Shown here: one piece after another, positions 7,955 to 12,934 of the stretch
Layout of the letters: the number at the start of each line of letters is the position of its first letter
Numbering within the stretch: position 1 is the first letter of the stretch
Assembly: GCA_005888395.1 (NCBI GenBank)
Contig: VAXF01000068.1
Coordinates: forward strand, 20,225-33,158
Direction of reading: 5' to 3'
DNA from: Actinomycetota bacterium
GTDB taxonomy: Bacteria > Actinomycetota > Acidimicrobiia > Acidimicrobiales > AC-25
DNA length: 12,934 nucleotides
Notes under the pieces: model-generated
What the model saw: the letters and a program-made list of their open reading frames with translations, nothing else
What the model was told of the DNA's origin: nothing
Database searches by the model: none
Made by a program: the position numbers and the translations under genes

Positions 7955-8376
7955 CTGCCCGCAAGCAAGAAGAACGGGAGGCGGACGCCTTCCGTGACCT
8001 CGTCGAAGCGCACGCGGACCGGCGCGCCGACGGCGACGTCGTCCGGTTCGCAGTCGACGATGTTGGTCATCAGCCTCGGCCCCTCCTCGAGGTCGACGAG
8101 GGCGACGACGTAGGGGAGCAGGTCGCGGAAGGGCCGGACCATGTTCTGCCGGATGACCGTGAAGCTGTAGACGGTGGCCCGGCCGCTGGCCTCCTCCCAC
8201 TCGACCGGACCGCGGCACACGACGCAGTGCGGCCGCGGGTAGAGCTGCCGGTGGCCGTGCCGCGTGCAGCGCTGCAGAAGCAGCCGGCCCTCGTTGGCGG
8301 CGTCCCAGTAGGGCGCCGTCTCGGGATCGGGCACCGGGACGGGCCGGGGACGCGGCGGCTTGGCGGGCTCACTCAC
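7951..8376 (-). CDS. DUF35 OB-fold / zinc-ribbon protein (thiolase partner)
   Basis: A 141-residue protein with the standard DUF35 architecture. A helical segment with APYWDAANEGRLLLQRC (21-37) leads into a rubredoxin-like zinc ribbon with ligands C37, H40, C51 and C54, one Cys of the usual four being replaced by His. An OB fold follows (GRATVYSFTVIRQNMVRPF, then PYVVALVDLEEGPRLMTNIV and VGAPVRVRFDEV). DUF35 proteins bind and support SCP-x-like thiolases; in mycobacterial sterol side-chain degradation the DUF35 domain of ChsH2 is needed by the aldolase Ltp2. The GTG at 8376 overlaps the thiolase TGA as GTGA, with GGAG (8385-8382) 5 nt upstream, indicating coupled, near-stoichiometric translation. 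It ends the three-gene operon that starts with the LLM oxidoreductase. The 3' end overlaps the convergent SnoaL-like gene by 4 nt. Confidence 0.9.
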   Translation of the reverse strand: MSEPAKPPRPRPVPVPDPETAPYWDAANEGRLLLQRCTRHGHRQLYPRPHCVVCRGPVEWEEASGRATVYSFTVIRQNMVRPFRDLLPYVVALVDLEEGPRLMTNIVDCEPDDVAVGAPVRVRFDEVTEGVRLPFFLLAGS

Positions 8377-9533
8377 GGTCGCTCCGTGCCGAGGAGGAGG
8401 GTGGCGCCGGTGGAGAGCATCCCGCCCGTGCCATGAGCGACCGCGACCTTGGCGTCGGGCACCTGGGTGGCGCCGGCCTCGCCACGAAGCTGGCGTACGG
8501 CTTCGACGATCAGGAACATCCCGCGCATGCCGGGATGGCAGGCCGAGAGGCCGCCGCCGTCGGTGTTGGTGGGCAGGGCGCCGTCGAAGCGCAGCCGCCC
8601 GCCCTCCACGAACGCGCCGCCCTCGCCCTTGCCACAGAAGCCCAGGTCCTCGAGCGTGAGGAGCACGGTGATGGTGAACGAGTCGTAGAGCTGGGCGGTG
8701 TCGACGTCGGCCGGCGTGAGCCCGGCGTGCGCGAACGCGAGCGGTCCGCTCCGGGCCGCGGCAGTGACCGTCATGTCGGGCATGGCGGACACGTTCATGT
8801 GGTGGGTCATGGCGTGGGCGGCGCCGAGAACGTGGATGGGCGGCTTCGGCAGGTCACGCGCCCGCTCCTCGGTTGTCACGACGCAGGCGCCACCGCCGTC
8901 GGAGATCACACAGCAGTCGAGCATGTGCAGGGGCTCCGCGATCATGCGCGAGCCGAGCACGTCGTGGACGGTGATCGGGTCGCGGTACTGCGCATGCGGG
9001 TTGAAGGCGGCGTGCGTCCTCATCGTCACCGCGATCTCGGCCAGCTGCTCCGACGTCGTTCCGAACTCGTGCATGTGACGGCGGGCGGCGAGGGCGTAGC
9101 TGCCGACCAGCGTGTTGCCCCACAGCTGGTCGAAGGCCGCGGGCCCGCTGGGAGCCGGGCCACGACCGCCGGTGCCGAGCCGGCGTCCCATCGCCGACAG
9201 CTGCACGCTGCCGTAGGTGACGAGGACGGTGTCGCAGGCGCCGGCCTCGACGGCGCGCGCCGCGTGCTCGACCAGCACCTCGAAGGAGGCGCCGCCGAAG
9301 TTGGTCTCGTCGAACCAGTGCGGTTGGAGCCGCAGGTACTCGCTCAACTGGACGGCGTACATGGGGAAGAAGCCCACGGTCGCGTAGCCGTCGATGTCGT
9401 CGAAGGTGAGCCCCGCGTCGGCGAGCGCCCGCTCCGCCGCCTGGGCGTGCACCTGGTACTCGCTCATGTCGGGGAGGTTCGGATAGTCGGAGGTCGCCAC
9501 CCCCGCGATCACCGCCCGGCGGCCGTCAGCCAC
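8373..9533 (-). CDS. Cys-less thiolase-like protein (SCP-x / Ltp2-type lipid-transfer family)
   Basis: A 386-residue thiolase-superfamily protein of the lipid-transfer group. Landmarks are VIAGVATSDYPN (8-19), NFGGASFEVLVEHAA (78-92), ISDGGGACVV (210-219), QLYDSFTITVLLTLEDLGF (281-299), GGLSACHPGMRG (327-338) and AHGTGGMLSTGATLLLG (366-382). The N-terminal nucleophilic Cys of true thiolases is replaced by Ser83 in GGASF, while the C-terminal HPG and HGTGG motifs are kept. This pattern, plus a coupled DUF35 gene, resembles the Ltp2-type retro-aldolases better than Claisen-cleaving thiolases; Tyr283 is a candidate catalytic residue (inference). GTG 9533 gives an 8-nt overlap with the LLM gene stop and starts just before the conserved first strand. 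The open frame to 9695 is Arg/Ser-rich shadow. It is the middle gene of LLM > thiolase > DUF35. Confidence 0.88.
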   Translation of the reverse strand: MADGRRAVIAGVATSDYPNLPDMSEYQVHAQAAERALADAGLTFDDIDGYATVGFFPMYAVQLSEYLRLQPHWFDETNFGGASFEVLVEHAARAVEAGACDTVLVTYGSVQLSAMGRRLGTGGRGPAPSGPAAFDQLWGNTLVGSYALAARRHMHEFGTTSEQLAEIAVTMRTHAAFNPHAQYRDPITVHDVLGSRMIAEPLHMLDCCVISDGGGACVVTTEERARDLPKPPIHVLGAAHAMTHHMNVSAMPDMTVTAAARSGPLAFAHAGLTPADVDTAQLYDSFTITVLLTLEDLGFCGKGEGGAFVEGGRLRFDGALPTNTDGGGLSACHPGMRGMFLIVEAVRQLRGEAGATQVPDAKVAVAHGTGGMLSTGATLLLGTERP

Positions 9534-10431
9534 GCGGTGATGCCTGCAACGGCAGGACCTCGGCCGCGACCGACTCGAGCTCCTCTCGCCACGACGGCGG
9601 CTCGTCGATCGGCAGGACCACGAACTTGGAGAACCCGGCGTCGACGAACTCTTCGAGTCGCTGCTGCAGCGCCGCGAGGCCGCGGGGGAGCACATCGGCG
9701 GCGTCGAGCTCCGGCCGGCGCACCGCCAGTGCCTGCACGACGCGTTCGGGGAGCTCGCCGTAGCGGTAGCCGACCAGTGCGCCGAAGTGCTCCGGGTCGA
9801 TGCGACGCCCGGCCTCCTCGGCCGCCTCCTCGATCACCACCCGCCCCTTGGCCGCCGTCTCCGGCGTGCAGAAGCTGGGGAGCCAGCCGTCACCGAGCCG
9901 TCCGACCCGGCGCAACTCGCTCGGCGCGTCGCCTCCGAGCCACACGTCGGGCGGCGACTGGGCGGGGAGCGGGCGCACGCGGAGGCCGCGGTACGAGAAG
10001 CGGGGGCCGTCGTGGTCGACGGTCTCCTCGGTCCAGATGCGGCGGATCAGGGGCACGGCCTCGTCGAACCACGCGGCCCGCTCCTCGCGGCGCACGCCGA
10101 AGGCCTGCTGCTCGCGCGGATCCGCGATTCCGAGACCGAAGCCTGGGAGCAGGCGCCCGTCCGAGAGGCGGTCGAGACTGGCGAGCTCCTTGGCCAGCAG
10201 CGCCGGGTTGCGGCCGGGGACGACCAGCACGCTCATGCCCAGCTTCAGCTTGCGGGTGCAGCCGGCGGCGTAGGCCAGGCCGATCAGGGGATCGGGACCC
10301 TCGGCCGTCGCCCGCTCCGAGAGCCACAGCGAGTCGAACCCCAGCCGCTCGAGCTCGGTGCACATCTCGCCGAAGCGGCGCGGATCGGGCGCTAGTGCGC
10401 TTCCGATGCCATATCCGACCCGGACCTTCAC
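9526..10431 (-). CDS. LLM-class flavin / F420-dependent oxidoreductase
   Basis: A 301-residue luciferase-like TIM barrel. It starts VKVRVGYGIGSAL, and the segments LERLGFDSLWLSER (28-41), TRKLKLGMSVLVVPGRNPAL (59-78), LDRLSDGRLLPGFGLG (86-101) and PPDVWLGGDAPSELRRVGRL (160-179) are typical of the actinobacterial LLM family. Members use coenzyme F420 or FMN for hydride transfer or oxygenation. I expect F420 from the lineage, but no single residue visible here proves it. GTG 10431 is supported by a leaderless -10 (TAGGGT) ending 8 nt upstream. It is the first gene of the operon with the thiolase-like and DUF35 proteins. This suggests an oxidation or reduction of an acyl-CoA-linked or cyclic intermediate before retro-aldol or thiolytic cleavage (inference). 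Confidence 0.9.
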   Translation of the reverse strand: MKVRVGYGIGSALAPDPRRFGEMCTELERLGFDSLWLSERATAEGPDPLIGLAYAAGCTRKLKLGMSVLVVPGRNPALLAKELASLDRLSDGRLLPGFGLGIADPREQQAFGVRREERAAWFDEAVPLIRRIWTEETVDHDGPRFSYRGLRVRPLPAQSPPDVWLGGDAPSELRRVGRLGDGWLPSFCTPETAAKGRVVIEEAAEEAGRRIDPEHFGALVGYRYGELPERVVQALAVRRPELDAADVLPRGLAALQQRLEEFVDAGFSKFVVLPIDEPPSWREELESVAAEVLPLQASPRG

Positions 10432-10439
10432 GGCCCCGA

Positions 10440-10445
10440 ACCCTA
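10440..10445 (-). promoter_or_regulatory. Leaderless -10 element (TAGGGT) for the LLM-thiolase-DUF35 operon
   Basis: Minus-strand TAGGGT fits TANNNT and ends 8 nt before the GTG at 10431. It lies back to back with the divergent candidate element at 10451-10456 but does not overlap it. Confidence 0.6.
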
Positions 10446-10450
10446 CGCGG

Positions 10451-10456
10451 CACAAT
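10451..10456 (+). promoter_or_regulatory. Possible -10 element (CACAAT) for the MBL-rhodanese gene
   Basis: CACAAT ends 7 nt before the GTG at 10464, the same place as the other leaderless elements. It departs from TANNNT at the first base, so it is the weakest of the set. Confidence 0.4.
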
Positions 10457-10463
10457 CGTCAGC

Positions 10464-11837
10464 GTGTTCTTCCGCCAGTACTTCCTCGGCTGCCTGTCGC
10501 ACGCGTCGTACCTCGTCGGCGACGAGACGACCGGCCGCGCCGTGGTGGTCGACCCGCAACGCGACATCGACGCGTACCTCGCCGACGCCGACGAGGCCGG
10601 TCTGACCATAGAGAAGGTCATCGAGACCCACTTCCACGCGGACTTCCTCTCGGGCCATCTCGAGCTGGCGGCGAAGACGGGGGCCGAGATCTGTTACGGC
10701 GAAGCGGCCGACGCCGACTTCCCGATCACGCACCTACGCGACGGTGACACGGTGCCGTTGGGCGACGTCGCGCTCGAGATCAGGACGACGCCCGGTCACA
10801 CGCCCGAGTCGATCAGCGTGATCGTCCGCGAGCACGCCGGCGACGATGTGCCGTACGGCGTGCTCACCGGCGACACGCTCTTCATCGGCGACGTCGGCCG
10901 GCCCGACCTGCTCTCGTCGGAGGGCGTCACCGCCGACGAGCTCGCCCGCCAGCTGTACCACTCGTTGCGCGGGAAGCTCATGACGCTCCCAGACGACACG
11001 CGCGTCTTCCCGGCGCACGGGGCCGGGTCCGCGTGCGGCAAGAACCTCTCCACCGAGACGAGCTCGACGATCGGGGAGCAGCGGCGCACCAACTACGCCC
11101 TCAAGCCGATGAGCGAGGAGGCGTTCGTGCAGGTGGTCACGGAGGGCCAGCCGACGACGCCGCTCTACTTCTCGTTCGACGCCCACCGGAACCGCGAGGC
11201 GCACGCCCTGCTCGACGAGCACGCGCCGCCGCCGGCGCTCGAGCTCGACGAGGTCATGGCGCGCCGCGCGGCAGGCGCCGTCGTCGTCGACACGCGCCAG
11301 CACCCCGAGTTCGCCGCCGGCCACCTCGCCGGCTCTCTCAACGTCGGCCTCGAGGGGCGGTTCGCCGAGTACGCGGGCGACGTCCTGCGGCCGGACGACG
11401 AGATCGTGCTCGTCTGCGATCCCGGCCACGCGCTCGAGGCGAAGGTGCGCCTGGCGCGCATCGGCTTCGACAACGTCACCGGCTTCCTCGCGGACCCGGT
11501 GCGTGCCTTCCTCGACCGCCCCGACCTCGTCGTGCGCAGCTCGCGGCTCACCGCCGACGAGCTGGCGGAGCGTCTGCGCACGATCCGCGACGTCGCAATC
11601 GTCGACGTCCGGAACCCCGGCGAAGCAGCTGAGGGCATGATCACCGGTGCGATCAACATCCCGGTCGCGCGCCTGCTCGACCGGATCGGCGAGCTCGACC
11701 CGGCGCGGCCGACGGTCGTCTACTGCGCCGGCGGCTACCGGTCGTCGATCGCCGCCAGTTCCCTCGTCGCCGGCGGGTTCGACGACGTGTCCGACGTGCT
11801 CGGGGGTTACGAGGGCTGGCGGAACCGGCACCAGTGA
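10464..11837 (+). CDS. Persulfide-dioxygenase-like MBL hydrolase fused to two rhodanese domains
   Basis: A 457-residue, three-domain cytoplasmic protein. Residues 1-240 are an ETHE1-like metallo-beta-lactamase domain with THFHADFLSGH (55-65), TPGHTPES (109-116), TGDTLFIGDVGRPDLL (135-150) and FPAHGAGSACG (182-192), giving mono-iron ligands near H56, H58, H112, D137 and H185. Residues about 260-350 form a first rhodanese domain with VVDTRQHPEF (274-283) and Cys318 in LVCDPGH. Residues about 362-455 form a second with VDVRNPGEAAEGMITGAINIP and Cys421 in YCAGGYRS, a canonical active loop. The family oxidises glutathione or other low-molecular-weight persulfides to sulfite, and the rhodanese domains shuttle sulfane sulfur. 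Actinobacteria usually use mycothiol, so the thiol partner is inferred. GTG 10464 is chosen because VFFRQYFLGC is the conserved N-terminus. The open frame extends far upstream only as a shadow. The GNAT gene overlaps its stop. Confidence 0.92.
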   Translation: MFFRQYFLGCLSHASYLVGDETTGRAVVVDPQRDIDAYLADADEAGLTIEKVIETHFHADFLSGHLELAAKTGAEICYGEAADADFPITHLRDGDTVPLGDVALEIRTTPGHTPESISVIVREHAGDDVPYGVLTGDTLFIGDVGRPDLLSSEGVTADELARQLYHSLRGKLMTLPDDTRVFPAHGAGSACGKNLSTETSSTIGEQRRTNYALKPMSEEAFVQVVTEGQPTTPLYFSFDAHRNREAHALLDEHAPPPALELDEVMARRAAGAVVVDTRQHPEFAAGHLAGSLNVGLEGRFAEYAGDVLRPDDEIVLVCDPGHALEAKVRLARIGFDNVTGFLADPVRAFLDRPDLVVRSSRLTADELAERLRTIRDVAIVDVRNPGEAAEGMITGAINIPVARLLDRIGELDPARPTVVYCAGGYRSSIAASSLVAGGFDDVSDVLGGYEGWRNRHQ

Positions 11838-12439
11838 CATCCCAGATACTGCGAGCCGGCCCGGCCGACGCCGAGCGGCTGGCGGCGATGCTCGGGCGCG
11901 CCTTCGAGGACGACCCCGTGCAGGCGTGGCTGTTCCCGCGAGCCGAGGGACGGCGGGCGAGGGTGCAGGTCTTCTTCGACCTCGAGGTGCGCGACATCCT
12001 CTTGCCCCGTGGCGAGGTGTGGGCGAGCCCGGGGCGCGAGTCGGCCGCGGGCTGGATGCCACCCGGGCAGTGGAAGATCCCCATGCGCACGATGCTCCGG
12101 CACGCGCCGGCGCTGCTGCGGGTGCTCGGCCGTCGCACCATGCTGGCCCTGCGCGGACTGGGTCAGATCGAGGCCCGGCACCCGCGCGAGCCCCACTGGT
12201 ACCTGGCGGTGCTCGGCACCGACCCGGTCGAGCAAGGTCGTGGGCTGGGCTCGTCGGTGCTCGCGCCGGTGCTCGGGCGCTGCGACGACGAAGGGCTCGG
12301 CGCATATCTCGAGTCGTCGAAGGAGGAGAACCTCGCGTTCTACTCGCGTCACGGCTTCGAGGTCACCGAGGAGGTGCAGCTGCCGAACGGACCACCGGTG
12401 TGGCTGATGTGGCGCGACCCGCAGCCGGGACGCGGCTAG
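11834..12439 (+). CDS. GNAT-family N-acetyltransferase
   Basis: A 201-residue acetyltransferase. The acetyl-CoA site is in the C-terminal half: HWYLAVLGTDPVEQGRGLGS (residues about 119-138, with the Q-x-x-G-x-G pyrophosphate loop QGRGLG), then LESSKEENLAFYSRHGFEV, the strand-helix that closes the fold. The N-terminal half has a hydrophobic, Arg-rich segment rather than a second GNAT domain, and no membrane segment or signal peptide. It resembles actinobacterial GNATs of unknown substrate, often named after a loosely similar puromycin-type acetyltransferase; I make no resistance claim. GTG 11834 overlaps the TGA of the MBL-rhodanese gene as GTGA, so it is translationally coupled to it. A functional link to sulfur metabolism is not evident. 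Its TAG abuts the stop codon of the convergent PHP gene with no base between them. Confidence 0.88.
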   Translation: MTSQILRAGPADAERLAAMLGRAFEDDPVQAWLFPRAEGRRARVQVFFDLEVRDILLPRGEVWASPGRESAAGWMPPGQWKIPMRTMLRHAPALLRVLGRRTMLALRGLGQIEARHPREPHWYLAVLGTDPVEQGRGLGSSVLAPVLGRCDDEGLGAYLESSKEENLAFYSRHGFEVTEEVQLPNGPPVWLMWRDPQPGRG

Positions 12440-12934
12440 CTACCTTTTGGACGCCGCCCATGCGACGAGGTCGTCGGCGGGGCGGGTGTTGACGACGATC
12501 TCGGGCGTGGCGCCGCACTCGACTGCGCGGTCACACCCGTAGTGCTGCCACTCGAGCTGGCCGGGAGCGTGGGCGTCGGTGTCGATGCTCAGCAGGCATC
12601 CGGCGGCAACGGCTGTGGTGAGCAGGCGCCGGGGCGGATCGAGCCGTTCGGGCCGGCAGTTCACCTCGACCGCCGTCCCGTTCGCGGCGCACGCCCCGAA
12701 CACGGCGTCGGCGTCGAAGGTCGACTCGGGCCGCCCCCGTCCAACGACCAGGCGCCCGGTGCAGTGACCGAGGATGTCGACGTTGGGATCCGCGACGGCG
12801 CGGACCATGCGCCGGGTCATGTCCTTCGAGTCCATCCGCAGCTTCGAGTGCACGCTGGCGACCACGACGTCGAGCTCGGCGAGCAGCCCGGCGTCCTGGT
12901 CGAGCGAGCCGTCGTCGACGATGTCGACCTCGAT
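12440..12934 (-). CDS. PHP-domain protein, C-terminal part (PolX-like phosphoesterase), 5' partial
   Basis: The last 164 codons are visible; the frame is open through the right edge, so the ATG at 12865 is internal. Metal-site motifs of the polymerase-and-histidinol-phosphatase fold are seen in order: EVDI (2-5 of the visible part), VVASVHSK (24-31), VDILGHCTGRL (52-62), VEVNCRPERLD (89-99) and SIDTDAHAP (116-124). The order and the GHCTGRL motif match the PHP domain at the C-terminus of bacterial family-X DNA polymerases better than histidinol phosphatase. Whether the polymerase part lies upstream, outside the window, cannot be told. In PolX the domain has 3'-5' exonuclease or phosphoesterase activity. 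The stop TAG (12442-12440) directly abuts the GNAT stop. Confidence 0.87.
   Translation of the reverse strand: MEVDIVDDGSLDQDAGLLAELDVVVASVHSKLRMDSKDMTRRMVRAVADPNVDILGHCTGRLVVGRGRPESTFDADAVFGACAANGTAVEVNCRPERLDPPRRLLTTAVAAGCLLSIDTDAHAPGQLEWQHYGCDRAVECGATPEIVVNTRPADDLVAWAASKR

Noticed and set aside
9534..9695. Longer thiolase N-terminus
   Set aside because: Ser/Arg-rich shadow of the LLM gene; the thiolase fold starts just after GTG 9533.
8433..11837. Very long plus-strand open frame covering the minus-strand thiolase and LLM genes before the MBL-rhodanese gene
   Set aside because: Only the part from 10464 onward has recognisable domains. The rest is composition-driven antisense of two well-supported minus-strand genes.

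Overview
The window is very GC-rich, nearly all coding, and looks like an actinobacterial chromosome. Third positions are almost always G or C, GTG starts are common, an F420-type luciferase-like oxidoreductase is present, and most transcription units appear to be leaderless. An uncultured Acidimicrobiia-like lineage is my best guess, but the sequence alone does not prove it. I see no mobile element, CRISPR array, tRNA or rRNA.

Layout: (1) the C-terminal part of a membrane acyltransferase-3/SGNH protein enters from the left edge on +, followed by a small DUF protein on +. (2) A minus-strand operon, acyl-CoA synthetase > M19-like dipeptidase > carboxymuconolactone-decarboxylase-like protein (4754 down to 1646), runs convergently into the DUF gene. 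(3) Divergent from it is an amidohydrolase-2 protein (4779-6062, +). (4) It converges on a minus-strand pair: a substrate-binding-protein-fold gene with an apparent one-base frameshift (7535-6496), then a SnoaL-like gene (6499-6059). (5) Divergent from that pair is a second SnoaL-like gene (7562-7954, +). (6) It converges on a minus-strand operon: LLM oxidoreductase > thiolase-like protein > DUF35 protein (10431 down to 7951). (7) Divergent from that are a persulfide-dioxygenase-like MBL/double-rhodanese fusion and an overlapping GNAT gene (10464-12439, +). (8) A PolX-like PHP-domain gene (minus) runs off the right edge.

Functionally the middle of the window reads as acyl-CoA/cyclic-compound catabolism: CoA activation, a Cys-less thiolase with a DUF35 partner (the arrangement of sterol side-chain retro-aldolases), a flavin/F420 oxidoreductase, an amidohydrolase and two NTF2-fold proteins. 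The substrate is not identifiable. There is no local transcriptional regulator and no ABC permease or ATPase.

The most striking feature is architectural. Six of the seven visible heads of transcription units have TANNNT ending exactly 7 or 8 nt before the start codon, and the seventh has a weaker CACAAT. In two divergent intergenic regions the opposing -10 hexamers share the same central TA, and the two start codons are placed exactly symmetrically around it. All four convergent gene pairs abut or overlap at their stop codons. Only about 141 of 12,934 nt lie between genes with the starts chosen here.
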